NCBI GenBank assembly: GCA_045540015.1 | Contig: JAZQGP010000034.1 | Location: 1 to 58,370 of the forward strand | Origin: UMGS1387 sp045540015 | GTDB lineage: Bacteria; Bacillota; Clostridia; Oscillospirales; CAG-382 | Direction: 5' to 3' | DNA: 58,370 bases | Part shown: piece by piece, positions 49,916 through 58,211 of the stretch | Numbering within the stretch: position 1 is the stretch's first letter | How the letters are laid out: each line of letters starts with the position of its first letter | Notes under the pieces: model-generated | The model's database searches: none | Seen by the model: the letters and a program-made list of their open reading frames with translations, nothing else | What the model was told of the DNA's origin: nothing | Program-made: the position numbers and the translations under genes

Positions 49916-50611
49916 TTACTGGCATTTGACTATACATAATACCGATAGAACTCCGTTTTTTACGCTGAAGTTTACATTGTATTCTCCGTAACTCATGCCG
50001 TAAACTCTGCTTTCGTTATTCTGATAAGACGGACGCGGGTCTTGCGCAAGAAGGGCAGACAGCTCTTCTTTTTCTTTTTTTGTAAGATGTTTGTCTGTCC
50101 CGTTTGCGTAGACAACCTCAAGGCACTTTGAGAATACGCCGTCGGCAAAGCCGTTTTTTGCATCGGGATGACTGTCTGTGAAGGAGAGGTACGGTTTTAC
50201 GTCAATTATTGGCGTTCCGTCCATGAGGTCTGAGCCGGATACACGCAGAACACAGCCGTCATTTTCTGTCTTTTCGACACCGAGAAGCTTTACAGACGAA
50301 AGACCAATCGGATTTGGTCTGTATGGAGAACGTGTTGCGAATACTCCCATTCTTGTGTTACCTCCCAGTCTTGGCGGACGCACCGTCGGATGCCAATTTG
50401 TGTCCTTAACCTCTGAAAACTGCCATATCAGCCATAGGTGCGAATATTCCTCAATCCCGCGAAGCGCGTTTTTGTCACGGTATTCAGGCTCAAATATGAT
50501 AACGGCTTCTTCCGAGCTGTCCGAAAGTCCGCTTTGACGGGGTATTCCGAATTTTGATTTAAAACTGTTGTGGATATGTGCTATTATTCTTACTTCTATG
50601 TATTCGCTCAA
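49916..50611 (-). CDS. trmO: tRNA (N6-threonylcarbamoyladenosine(37)-N6)-methyltransferase TrmO
   Basis: 231 residues. The UPF0066/YaeB domain is complete: IEEYSHLWLIWQFS, VRPPRLGGNTRMGVFATRSPYRPNPIGLSSVKLLG (family signature), DLMDGTPIIDVKPYL. The C-terminal RPSYQ segment is also typical. TrmO adds a methyl group to t6A37 in tRNAs reading ACY codons, using SAM. The first codon is TTG (50609-50611), with AGGATG 8 or so bases upstream. It stands alone between the GH99-like gene and the serine hydrolase. Confidence 0.93.
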   Translation of the reverse strand: MSEYIEVRIIAHIHNSFKSKFGIPRQSGLSDSSEEAVIIFEPEYRDKNALRGIEEYSHLWLIWQFSEVKDTNWHPTVRPPRLGGNTRMGVFATRSPYRPNPIGLSSVKLLGVEKTENDGCVLRVSGSDLMDGTPIIDVKPYLSFTDSHPDAKNGFADGVFSKCLEVVYANGTDKHLTKKEKEELSALLAQDPRPSYQNNESRVYGMSYGEYNVNFSVKNGVLSVLCIVKCQ

Positions 50612-50786
50612 TTATGTCACATCCTGTCTGTTAATGTATTTTAACATATAACTCTTTCTTTTGCAAGCTTTGACTGTTCTTTTTTTAATATATAGTACTT
50701 ATTATTTATCCAAAAATCTACTTGTTTTCTGTACAAATGATGGTTCAATTCTTATGTATTTAAAAAGGAGTTGGTCCAAAAGAATA

Positions 50787-50814
50787 TTGACAAAAACATT
50801 AAATGTGGTAGAAT
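50787..50814 (+). promoter_or_regulatory. Promoter of the serine hydrolase gene
   Basis: Perfect TTGACA (50787-50792), 16 bases, TAGAAT (50809-50814). Predicted start about 50821. Confidence 0.75.
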
Positions 50815-50849
50815 TAAAGAAAAAAGGTGATATAAAAAGGAGAAGAAAA

Positions 50850-52337
50850 ATGTTTAACACAGTCACACCCGAACAGGCAGGTATTTCATCTGCAAAAGTG
50901 CTTAAATTCATAAAGACACTTGATAAGTATCATTTTAATACTCACAGTATTATTATGGCACGCGGAAACGACATTTTCGCTGAGTGTTACTATGAACCTT
51001 TTCATAAGGATTTCAAGCACAGAATGTACTCTGTATCAAAGAGCTTTGTTTCTGTTGCAATAGGTATGTGCGAGCAAGAAGGACTTCTTTCGCTTGATGA
51101 TAAACTCGTTGATCATTTGCCGGAATATGTAAATGAAGAATTAAAAACTGATAATCTTCTTGAATTGACAATTCGCGATATGCTTGTTATGCAGACATCA
51201 TCTGCGTATGATTATCCTTGGTTTAATATAAATCCGGCAGACAGAACAAGTGTATATTTTAATGAAAACACTCATCCCAAGATGCCTGGTTCGTACTTCT
51301 GCTATGATTCCAGCGGTTCGTATATTCTCGGTGTTGTTGTAGAAAAGCTTACGGGTAAACCTTTTCTCAAATATCTTCAGGAAAAGTTTTTTGATGATAT
51401 AGGTTTTTCCAAGGATGCTTACTGCCTTAAGGCTCCCGGCGGACATTCATGGGGAGATTCAGGTGTAATATGTACTTCACGTGACCTTCTTACCTTTGCC
51501 CGTTTTGTAATGAACGGCGGTACTTGGGACGGAAAGCGCTATATGAATGAGCAGTATTTGCTGGAAGCAACAAAGAAACAGGTCTGCAATGACCCTACAG
51601 GAGTATCTCTGAGTAAAGGTCCTATGTATGGCTACGGCTATCAGATCTGGATACCCGACAGAGGCGGATTTTCGTTTTACGGTATGGGTGACCAGTTTGC
51701 GATTTGTGACAGAGAAACAGATTTTATTTTCATTATAAACTCTGATAATCAGGGCAATTCTGACAACACTATTCCGATTTTGTTCCATACTGTCTATGAC
51801 ACTTTAGTTGATAATCTCGGTCAGCCGCTTCCTGAAGATAAAGAGGCTTATAATGAGCTTTGTGAATATATGTCCACAAGAAAGCTTTATGCTCATACCG
51901 AAAACATCGATAATCCCTTTGTAAACGAGATAAACGGAAAAACATATAAATTTGATCCTAATCCTCTAAACCTAGAGTATGTCCGTCTTGAATTTGACGG
52001 TAAAAAGGGCAAGATGTATTATAAGAACAAGCAGGGCGATAAATGTCTTGATTTCGGTCTTGGCTATAATGAGTTTTCCTTGTTCCCTGAGGAAGGTTAT
52101 TCCGATGAGGTTGGTACTGTTTCCGTGCCCGGACATAAGTATAAATGTGCTGCAAGCGCTGACTGGTGTGAAGATAGGAAACTCAGAATGCGAGTTCAGA
52201 TTATTGATAAGTATTTTGGCAATCTCAATATTCAGTTTTCATTCAAGGATAAGAGAATGGCAGTGGTTATGAATAAAACCGCCGAGGCATTCCTTAATGA
52301 GTATACAGGATATGCTGTTGGTGTTAAAGCAGAATAA
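50850..52337 (+). CDS. Serine hydrolase, beta-lactamase/class C (PBP-like) family
   Basis: 495 residues from the ATG at 50850; AAGGAG is 6-8 bases upstream and the promoter at 50787-50814 excludes upstream in-frame starts. Beta-lactamase-fold motifs are SxxK as Ser61-Val-Ser-Lys64, Tyr152-Asp-Ser in place of Tyr-x-Asn, and GMGDQF in the position of the KTG/HxG motif. TFARFVMNGGTWDGKRYM is typical of EstB-like esterases and D-aminopeptidase-like PBPs. No signal peptide, so it is probably a cytoplasmic esterase/amidase, not a drug-inactivating beta-lactamase. The C-terminal 130 residues form an extra beta domain. Substrate unknown. Confidence 0.85.
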   Translation: MFNTVTPEQAGISSAKVLKFIKTLDKYHFNTHSIIMARGNDIFAECYYEPFHKDFKHRMYSVSKSFVSVAIGMCEQEGLLSLDDKLVDHLPEYVNEELKTDNLLELTIRDMLVMQTSSAYDYPWFNINPADRTSVYFNENTHPKMPGSYFCYDSSGSYILGVVVEKLTGKPFLKYLQEKFFDDIGFSKDAYCLKAPGGHSWGDSGVICTSRDLLTFARFVMNGGTWDGKRYMNEQYLLEATKKQVCNDPTGVSLSKGPMYGYGYQIWIPDRGGFSFYGMGDQFAICDRETDFIFIINSDNQGNSDNTIPILFHTVYDTLVDNLGQPLPEDKEAYNELCEYMSTRKLYAHTENIDNPFVNEINGKTYKFDPNPLNLEYVRLEFDGKKGKMYYKNKQGDKCLDFGLGYNEFSLFPEEGYSDEVGTVSVPGHKYKCAASADWCEDRKLRMRVQIIDKYFGNLNIQFSFKDKRMAVVMNKTAEAFLNEYTGYAVGVKAE

Positions 52338-52345
52338 TAAAGATT

Positions 52346-52370
52346 AAGGGGCAAAAAAATGCCCCTTTTG
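52346..52370. terminator. Terminator between serine hydrolase and cysK
   Basis: AAGGGGCA-AAAAAA-TGCCCCTT, a perfect 8-bp stem followed by TT on the plus strand and by TTAATCTTT on the minus strand. It serves the convergent pair. Confidence 0.85.
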
Positions 52371-52378
52371 TTATGCTG

Positions 52379-53308
52379 TTAATTAAACATTTCAGTAGAT
52401 AAATACCTGTCGCCCGTGTCGGGAAGAAGAACAACTATGTTTTTGCCGTTGTTTTCGTCTCTTTTTGCAAGCTCAATTGCCGCATGAAGTGCAGCACCTG
52501 ATGAAATGCCTACAAGCACACCTTCGGTTTTTCCGATAAGCCTGCCTGCTTCAAAAGCATCCTCGCTTGATACGGTTATTATTTCATCATATATATCTGT
52601 GTTTAGAACTTCGGGAATAAAGCCTGCACCGATGCCCTGAAGCTTGTGCGAGCCTGCTTTGCCTTGCGAAAGGAAAGGGGAGTCACTCGGCTCAACAGCG
52701 ATAATTTTTATGTCCTTGTTTTGAGATTTTAAATATTCTCCAACGCCTGTTATCGTGCCGCCTGTTCCTACACCTGCGACAAAAATGTCGATTTTTCCGT
52801 CCGTGTCCGAATAAATTTCGGGGCCTGTTGTTTCAAAATGAGCTTTTGCGTTGGCACTGTTTATAAACTGACCCGGGATAAAGCTGCTCGGTATTTCTTT
52901 TGCAAGCTCCTCTGCTTTTGCAATTGCACCCGACATGCCCTTGGATCCGTCTGTAAGAACCAGCTCTGCGCCGTATGCCTTCATCAGCAGTCTTCTTTCA
53001 ACCGACATTGTTTCGGGCATAACTATAATTACCTTGTATCCGCGTGATGCTGCAACCGAGCAAAGACCGATTCCCGTGTTGCCTGATGTTGGCTCAATAA
53101 TCACCGTGTCTTTTGTAATTAGTCCTTTTTCTTCAGCATCGTTTATCATGTAAAGCGCAGCTCTGTCTTTGACCGAACCTGCAGGATTGAAATATTCAAG
53201 CTTTGCAAGAATTGTTGCTTTGAGGTTGTTGTTCTTTTCAAGGTTTACAAGCTCAAGCAGAGGAGTTTTGCCTATCAGCTTGTCAACCGATGTATATATA
53301 TTTGCCAT
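52379..53308 (-). CDS. cysK: Cysteine synthase A (O-acetylserine sulfhydrylase)
   Basis: 309 residues, usual length. The PLP lysine is in NPAGSVKDRAALYMI, the substrate loop is EPTSGNTGIGL, and the PLP phosphate loop is GVGTGGTITG. It makes cysteine from O-acetylserine and sulfide in the cytoplasm. AAAGGAAT precedes the ATG. No cysE, sulfide or sulfate transport gene is adjacent; the promoter is at 53342-53370. Confidence 0.95.
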   Translation of the reverse strand: MANIYTSVDKLIGKTPLLELVNLEKNNNLKATILAKLEYFNPAGSVKDRAALYMINDAEEKGLITKDTVIIEPTSGNTGIGLCSVAASRGYKVIIVMPETMSVERRLLMKAYGAELVLTDGSKGMSGAIAKAEELAKEIPSSFIPGQFINSANAKAHFETTGPEIYSDTDGKIDIFVAGVGTGGTITGVGEYLKSQNKDIKIIAVEPSDSPFLSQGKAGSHKLQGIGAGFIPEVLNTDIYDEIITVSSEDAFEAGRLIGKTEGVLVGISSGAALHAAIELAKRDENNGKNIVVLLPDTGDRYLSTEMFN

Positions 53309-53341
53309 AGCTAATTCCTTTCTCTGTATTATTATATATAA

Positions 53342-53370
53342 ATTTTATCACTTGTTTTTACTTTCGTCAA
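53342..53370 (-). promoter_or_regulatory. Promoter of cysK
   Basis: On the minus strand, TTGACG (53370-53365), 17 bases, TAAAAT (53347-53342). No SAM or T-box leader fits the short leader of about 30 bases. Confidence 0.75.
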
Positions 53371-53443
53371 CAGGTAATCTAATGAAAAGCTCTGACAATA
53401 TACAATGCTTTTCGGGAAATAATACATAATACATATGTTTGGA

Positions 53444-53472
53444 TAGATTTGTTAAAGAATGTTATGTATAAT
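53444..53472 (+). promoter_or_regulatory. Possible pyk promoter
   Basis: Perfect TATAAT (53467-53472) with a weak TAGATT 17 bases upstream (53444-53449). Confidence 0.45.
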
Positions 53473-53503
53473 TTAACTGTATTTGATAACAATGGAGGAT
53501 ATT

Positions 53504-54916
53504 ATGCGTAAAACAAAAATTGTCTGTACACTCGGCCCGTCCAGTAACACGGAAGAAGTTCTAATCGGAATGGTAAAAGCGGGAATGAATGTTGCAAGAC
53601 TTAATTTTTCGCATGGAACTCATGAAGACCATAAGAAAAATATCGAGCTTGTGAAAAAGGTAAGAGAAGAGCTTATGCAGCCTATTGCCATAATGCTTGA
53701 TACAAAAGGCCCTGAATATAGAATAAAGACGTTTGAAAAAGGAAAAATTGTGCTTTCTGACGGAGATAAGTTTATCTTTACCACAGAGGATGTTGTCGGC
53801 AATGAGAGCATAGTGTCTGTAAGCTATCCGAATCTTACGGAGGATTTGCATACAGGAGATACCATTCTTCTCAATAACGGTCTTTTGAATTTTGAGGTTG
53901 AGAAGATAGAAGGGGCAAATATATATTGTCATGTTGTTTACGGCGGAGAGCTTTCCGACAGAAAGAGTATGAGCTTTCCAGGAAGAGTAATGCACCAGAA
54001 ATATCTTTCCGAACAGGATAAGGACGATATACGCTTCGGTATTGAAAACGGCGTTGATTTTATCGCTTGCTCGTTTGTTTCAAATAAACAGGATTTGATT
54101 GACGTACACAATTTTATAAGTGAGCTTGGCGCTGATGGTATAGAGCTTATAGCAAAAATTGAAAATCAGTCGGGCGTTGATAATATCGAAGAAATATGCG
54201 AGCATTGCGACGGTATAATGGTTGCAAGGGGAGATATGGGCGTTGAAATTCCTTTTGAAATGCTTCCTGCAATACAGAAAATGCTTATAACAAAATGCAG
54301 AATGCTTGGAAAGCGCGTTATAACCGCTACCGAAATGCTTGAATCCATGATACACAACACACGTCCCACAAGAGCAGAAATTTCAGACGTTGCAAATGCC
54401 GTTTATGACGGCACAAGTGCTATTATGCTCTCAGGTGAAACGGCTGCGGGTAAATATCCCGTTCAGGCTGTGCAAACCATGGCAAAAATTGCAATGACAA
54501 CAGAAAATAATATTAACTATAAAAAGCGTTTTCATAACGCCGAGTTTAAAATCAAGAATACGGTCGATGCTATTTCACATGCAACCTGCGGTATGGCAAT
54601 TGATATTGATGCAAAAGCCGTTGTTGCTTGCTCGCTTTCAGGCATGACAGCACGAATGGTCTCGCGTTTTCGCGCTCCTGTTGATATTATAGGACTTACT
54701 GCAGATGCAACAACCTGGAGAAGACTTTCGCTTTCATGGGGAGTAATTCCCGCAATGTGCGAGAGATTCACATCTACGGACGTTCTTTTCTATACGGCTA
54801 AAAAAATTGCCGAAAAGGAGCTTTCGCTTAAAAAGGACGATAAGATCGTAATTACCGGAGGCGTTACAACAGGCGAGTCGGGTAATACAAATCTTATAAA
54901 AATAGAATGTATATAA
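53504..54916 (+). CDS. pyk: Pyruvate kinase
   Basis: 470 residues from the ATG at 53504, preceded by GGAGG at 5 bases; the in-frame ATGs at 53489 and 53483 are upstream of that site. The catalytic barrel has NFSHGTHEDH, ARGDMGVEIPFE and the pyruvate-kinase signature IAKIENQSGVDNIEEI; the C-terminal domain ends the sequence without the extra PEP-utilizer domain seen in Bacillus/Clostridium enzymes. It converts PEP and ADP to pyruvate and ATP in glycolysis. A strong hairpin follows. No pfkA is adjacent. Confidence 0.95.
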   Translation: MRKTKIVCTLGPSSNTEEVLIGMVKAGMNVARLNFSHGTHEDHKKNIELVKKVREELMQPIAIMLDTKGPEYRIKTFEKGKIVLSDGDKFIFTTEDVVGNESIVSVSYPNLTEDLHTGDTILLNNGLLNFEVEKIEGANIYCHVVYGGELSDRKSMSFPGRVMHQKYLSEQDKDDIRFGIENGVDFIACSFVSNKQDLIDVHNFISELGADGIELIAKIENQSGVDNIEEICEHCDGIMVARGDMGVEIPFEMLPAIQKMLITKCRMLGKRVITATEMLESMIHNTRPTRAEISDVANAVYDGTSAIMLSGETAAGKYPVQAVQTMAKIAMTTENNINYKKRFHNAEFKIKNTVDAISHATCGMAIDIDAKAVVACSLSGMTARMVSRFRAPVDIIGLTADATTWRRLSLSWGVIPAMCERFTSTDVLFYTAKKIAEKELSLKKDDKIVITGGVTTGESGNTNLIKIECI

Positions 54917-54923
54917 ATTGCAA

Positions 54924-54953
54924 AAAGCCGCTGACTGAAAAGTCGGCGGCTTT
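54924..54953. terminator. Bidirectional terminator, pyk / trxB
   Basis: AAAGCCGCTGACT and AGTCGGCGGCTTT form a 13-bp stem (one T-G pair) around GAAA. The minus-strand tail TTTTTGC is the better T-run. Confidence 0.88.
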
Positions 54954-54979
54954 GTACGTTTCAACGTGTATATCAAGAA

Positions 54980-55900
54980 TCAGAAATCTGCAAGGTACTC
55001 TTCCGCATAGTGTACAGCTACAGCACCGTCCCCGGCAGCAGTTACAACCTGACGTAATGCCTTTGTACGTACGTCTCCCACGGCATAAACTCCGGGTATA
55101 TTTGTTTTGGTTGTTTCATCTGCTTTAATATATCCGTTTTCGTCAACCAAAACGGCGTTTTTCAAAAACTCCGATGCCGGTTTTCTTCCGATGCTGACAA
55201 AAATGCCGTCGCAGGAAAGAGGCGTTTCATCACCTGTAATCGTGTTTTTTGTTTTTATGCCTGTAAGTTTTGTATCTGTTATAAGCTGTGAAACTGTGCT
55301 GTTCCATACAAATTCAATGTTTCCTGAATTTTCAAGTGGAGCGTTATAAATTTTTGATGCTCTGAGCGTATCGCGGCGGTGAATGAGATAAACCTTTTCT
55401 GCAAGACGTGAGAGATATAGTGCATCGGAAACCGCGGAATTTCCGCCGCCGATAACAGCAACGGTTTTTCCTTTGTAGAATCTGCCGTCACAGTGAGCGC
55501 AGTAGTGTATTCCTCTGCCTGTAAATTCATTTTCGCCGTCAATGCCAAGCTCACGAGGATTTGCACCTGTAGAAATAACAACGGTTTTTCCGAAATATTC
55601 ACCGCCTTGTGCGATTACCTTTTTGATTTTTGAGGAAAAGTCAACTTCTGTTACTTCGTCGAATACTGTTTTTGCTCCAAAACGTTCAGCACCCTGCTGC
55701 ATTTTCATGCCAAGCGTAAAACCGTCGATTCCCTCATCAAATCCGGGATAATTTTCAATGTCACCTGTAAGCGTCATCTGTCCGCCCGGTGACATTCTTT
55801 CAATTATAACCGTATCAAGACCTGCACGTGCTGCGTATAAAGCGGCAGTATACCCTGCAGGACCACCGCCTATTATTATCATGTCATAAATACTTTTCAT
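54980..55900 (-). CDS. trxB: Thioredoxin reductase
   Basis: 306 residues. FAD motif IIGGGPAGYTAALYAARAG, redox centre YCAHCDG (a CxxC of type CAHC), NADPH motif VIGGGNSAVSDALYL and the final GVYAVGDVRTKALRQ. It passes NADPH electrons to thioredoxin. CAGGAG lies 8 bases before the ATG. It is divergent from the Crp/Fnr gene at 56041; trxA lies 0.8 kb away beyond that regulator. The whole forms a thiol-redox island. A weak promoter may be TACAAT at 55937-55942. Confidence 0.95.
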   Translation of the reverse strand: MKSIYDMIIIGGGPAGYTAALYAARAGLDTVIIERMSPGGQMTLTGDIENYPGFDEGIDGFTLGMKMQQGAERFGAKTVFDEVTEVDFSSKIKKVIAQGGEYFGKTVVISTGANPRELGIDGENEFTGRGIHYCAHCDGRFYKGKTVAVIGGGNSAVSDALYLSRLAEKVYLIHRRDTLRASKIYNAPLENSGNIEFVWNSTVSQLITDTKLTGIKTKNTITGDETPLSCDGIFVSIGRKPASEFLKNAVLVDENGYIKADETTKTNIPGVYAVGDVRTKALRQVVTAAGDGAVAVHYAEEYLADF

Positions 55901-55949
55901 ATTTTATCTCCTGTATGCTTGTTTGAATTCAATACTATTGTAAACGGAC

Positions 55950-55977
55950 TTGACTTTTAATAAAAATGATGTAAAAT
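55950..55977 (+). promoter_or_regulatory. Promoter of the Crp/Fnr regulator gene
   Basis: TTGACT (55950-55955), 16 bases, TAAAAT (55972-55977). Predicted start about 55984. Confidence 0.7.
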
Positions 55978-55984
55978 ATAGTTG

Positions 55985-56013
55985 AAACCTCTGCTGTTTG
56001 CAGATCTCGGTTT
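55985..56013 (+). promoter_or_regulatory. Nested inverted repeat at the transcript start of the Crp/Fnr gene
   Basis: AAACC-TCTGC-TGTTT-GCAGA-TCTC-GGTTT: an inner 5-bp pair and an outer 5-bp pair directly after the predicted start. It could be an operator or a leader hairpin; it does not match the TGTGA-type site near trxA. Confidence 0.45.
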
Positions 56014-56040
56014 TACACTGTTTGGAAGGGAGCGGATATA

Positions 56041-56718
56041 ATGGCACGTGAAATGTTTGAGCCTGTATATAAAAATATGCTGCCTTTTTGGGATACAATT
56101 ACAGAGGAAGAACGCGAGTATCTCTGTCAGAACTCTGTTGCTCTTACATATCCCAAGGGAACAAATATACATGACGGAACCGAGTGTTCAGGAGTGTTTT
56201 TTGTGCGCTCTGGCTGCCTTCGTGTGTATATTATGTCCGAAGAAGGCAAGGATATAACTCTTTACCGTCTGCATTCGGGGCAGATGTGCATGCTTTCCGC
56301 TTCGTGTGTTCTTCAGGCTGTAACCTTTGACGTGTTTGTTGATGCCGAAGAGGATAGCGAATGCTATGTAATCAGCGGTGCTGCATTCGCAACCGTATCT
56401 GAAAATAATCCCGATATAAAGATTTTCTCACTTGAAACGGCTGTCAGCCGATTTTCCGACGTGATGTGGGTTATGCAGCAAATTCTGTTTATGAGTATGG
56501 ATAAAAGACTTGCAATATTTTTGTCAGATGAATCTGCAAGAATCGGCACAGACACTATACCGCTTACTCACGAGCAGATTGCAAAGTACATGGGATCTGC
56601 CCGTGAGGTTGTTTCGCGTATGCTCAAATATTTTGCAAATGAAGGTATTGTGGAATTGTCGCGTAAAGGAGTTAAAATCGTTGATAGAAATCGACTTAGA
56701 AATTTAGCCTTCAAGTAA
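56041..56718 (+). CDS. Crp/Fnr family transcriptional regulator
   Basis: 225 residues. An N-terminal cyclic-nucleotide-binding-like barrel (about 10-120) lacks the cAMP phosphate loop of true CRP. A long dimer helix (about 125-160) follows, then a winged HTH with recognition helix GSAREVVSRMLKYF. Its Arg188-Glu189-x-x-x-Arg193 pattern matches the CRP residues that read TGTGA. The sensor half has six cysteines (29, 49, 59, 83, 88, 107), a number that would suit a thiol/redox or metal signal, but no FNR-like iron-sulfur pattern is clear. GGGAG lies 8 bases before the ATG. It lies between trxB and trxA and its 3' end overlaps trxA by 15 bases. Confidence 0.88.
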   Translation: MAREMFEPVYKNMLPFWDTITEEEREYLCQNSVALTYPKGTNIHDGTECSGVFFVRSGCLRVYIMSEEGKDITLYRLHSGQMCMLSASCVLQAVTFDVFVDAEEDSECYVISGAAFATVSENNPDIKIFSLETAVSRFSDVMWVMQQILFMSMDKRLAIFLSDESARIGTDTIPLTHEQIAKYMGSAREVVSRMLKYFANEGIVELSRKGVKIVDRNRLRNLAFK

Positions 56719-57012
56719 AGCAAGTATCTGCGCTTTAGGTCTTGCGCCTGCCGATTGATTGACTACCTTGCCGTCCTTTATAACAACAAGTGTAGGTATG
56801 CTTACAACACCGAATTCCTGTGCAAGCTCAGGCTCGTCGTCAACGTTTATTTTACCGACAAGATACTGCGGATTTTCTTTGGCAATCTCGTCAACGATGG
56901 GTGATACCATCCTACACGGACCGCACCAGTCTGCATAGAAGTCAAGAAGAACGGTTTTGTCGCCGTTTTTGATTTGCTCGAAGTTGTTTTTTGTTATAGT
57001 TTGTACTGACAT
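56704..57012 (-). CDS. trxA: Thioredoxin
   Basis: 102 residues, usual size, with active site YADWCGPCRM, the buried Asp in LLDFYADW and the cis-Pro in VSIPTLVVIKDG. It reduces protein disulfides using TrxB. Its last 15 bases overlap the 3' end of the Crp/Fnr gene on the other strand. AAAGGAAG lies about 7 bases before the ATG. The promoter (57045-57050) lacks a -35 box but carries a Crp/Fnr-like palindrome at -41. Confidence 0.97.
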   Translation of the reverse strand: MSVQTITKNNFEQIKNGDKTVLLDFYADWCGPCRMVSPIVDEIAKENPQYLVGKINVDDEPELAQEFGVVSIPTLVVIKDGKVVNQSAGARPKAQILALLEG

Positions 57013-57044
57013 ATTTAATACTTCCTTTCTTTGTTTGTGTCTTT

Positions 57045-57086
57045 ATTATATCCGCTTTTTTGATTTGTTTCTGTGACATAGTCACA
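57045..57086 (-). promoter_or_regulatory. trxA promoter with Crp/Fnr-type class II site
   Basis: On the minus strand, TATAAT (57050-57045) gives a start near 57038. The hexamer at the usual -35 place (CAGAAA) is poor. Directly over it is TGTGAC-TAT-GTCACA (57072-57086), perfect 6-bp arms centred at 57079, about -41. That is the position of class II Crp/Fnr activator sites. The half-site TGTGA suits the regulator at 56041-56718. Confidence 0.78.
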
Positions 57087-57149
57087 AATGTTGTTTTTAT
57101 AAAAATATCTATTTCATACGGTGTGGTTTGCATTGTTTTTTATAGCGAA

Positions 57150-57173
57150 AAGCGGGGTGTAATTACTCCGCCT
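57150..57173 (-). terminator. Probable terminator of the PHP-domain gene
   Basis: GCGGGG and CTCCGC arms flank the stop codon (57163-57165), followed on the minus strand by CTTTTCGC. The stem is imperfect. Confidence 0.45.
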
Positions 57174-58011
57174 TTATAGTTTTAAGTCCAGTTGCAAATG
57201 TGTATGGAATTTTTAAATTTCCTTTTCCGTAACCTAAGCTGATATCCGGCTTGTTTGCTCCGTGAAAGTCACTTCCGCCGCTGTATTTTAGGTGGTTCGC
57301 ATCAGCCAGAGCTATTGCTTTTTTTGTTGTTATTTCATTGTATAACGGATAAAAACATTCCATACCTGCTAAACCACGTTTTTTTGCTACGGGAAGAAAA
57401 TCTCTCAATTTCTCTTCGCTCAAATTCAAAAAGGGGTGAGCTAAAACAGGTACAGCATCAATATCCAGAATGAAATCAATCATTTCCAAAGCGGTTGCGG
57501 TTTCGGGCTTTTTGTAATGACCGTGCTTAGGAGCCAGAAGCGTGTCTAAGGCTTCTTTAATTGAGTTCACATATCCTTTTTCTACTAACTCTGCGGCAAT
57601 ATGGGAACGATATACTTTTCCATTGGTAGCTTTTTCTTTTATTGAGGGATAATCAATTATATAACCTGCTTTGTTCAGTGAAGAAACCAGATTAATGTTA
57701 CTGATTTCTTTGTTTTTATTAACTGAAAGCATCAATTCCGAAACTTGTGCAAATGACTTTTTGGGAATATACAATCCCAATAGATGTAATTCGATTCCTT
57801 CAAAATCAACCGAAAGTTCTATGCCCGGTATTGCTTCAATGTTTTTATTTTTTGCAGCTGCCAAAAATTCCGGTAAACCTTCAATTGAATCGTGATCTGA
57901 AAGGGCAACCGCTGATAATCCGATTTGAGAAGCAGCTTCAATAATCTCTGTAGGTGTGAACGTTCCGTCCGAATAAATAGAATGTGTATGCAAATCGCAA
58001 AGCTTTTTCAT
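57163..58011 (-). CDS. PHP-domain phosphoesterase (YciV/RNase AM-like)
   Basis: 282 residues. The PHP metal motifs are all present: DLHTHSIYSDGT (motif 1), LSDHDSIEG (motif 2), IPGIELSVDFEGIELHLLG (motif 3), VPVLAHPFLN and GGSDFHG near the C-terminus. The AMP-insert-like region at about 110-180 resembles YciV/TrpH, which degrade short 5'-phosphorylated RNA or nucleotide 3',5'-bisphosphates. Substrate inferred. AAGGAG lies 8-9 bases before the ATG. Its promoter is at 58043-58070, divergent from spoVT. Confidence 0.88.
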   Translation of the reverse strand: MKKLCDLHTHSIYSDGTFTPTEIIEAASQIGLSAVALSDHDSIEGLPEFLAAAKNKNIEAIPGIELSVDFEGIELHLLGLYIPKKSFAQVSELMLSVNKNKEISNINLVSSLNKAGYIIDYPSIKEKATNGKVYRSHIAAELVEKGYVNSIKEALDTLLAPKHGHYKKPETATALEMIDFILDIDAVPVLAHPFLNLSEEKLRDFLPVAKKRGLAGMECFYPLYNEITTKKAIALADANHLKYSGGSDFHGANKPDISLGYGKGNLKIPYTFATGLKTIKAE

Positions 58012-58042
58012 TTCAAATTCTCCTTATATCTTTCTGATAATA

Positions 58043-58070
58043 ATTATATCAAAATAATTCGAAAAGTAAA
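58043..58070 (-). promoter_or_regulatory. Promoter of the PHP-domain gene
   Basis: On the minus strand, TTTACT (58070-58065), 16 bases, perfect TATAAT (58048-58043). Confidence 0.65.
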
Positions 58071-58155
58071 TATCAAAAAGTTGCATTTGACAATACTTTT
58101 TGTACATATTGTTGATTTTAATTTTAATCACCAACCCCCAAAATTTAACTTACAT

Positions 58156-58211
58156 AAAAACTCCTTTGTTGCTAACAATAAGATTGAAAATCGAAGCAAA
58201 AAGGAGTTTTT
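58156..58211 (+). promoter_or_regulatory. spoVT leader hairpin that encloses the ribosome binding site
   Basis: AAAAACTCCTTT (58156-58167) is the exact complement of AAAGGAGTTTTT (58200-58211), a 12-bp stem extended by TTGC/GCAA with one bulged G. The loop (58173-58195) contains a small GATT-GAAA-type hairpin. The spoVT site AAGGAG (58201-58206) is wholly inside the stem, and the T-run at 58207-58212 also gives it terminator form. It could block translation or stop transcription ahead of spoVT. Confidence 0.7.

Noticed and set aside
50850..52337. Antibiotic-resistance beta-lactamase
   Set aside because: SxxK is present but there is no signal peptide, the Tyr-x-Asn motif is altered and the length and C-terminal domain fit esterase/PBP-like serine hydrolases.
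53309..53503. Cysteine/SAM riboswitch or T-box upstream of cysK
   Set aside because: The predicted leader after the promoter is about 30 bases, too short for either.
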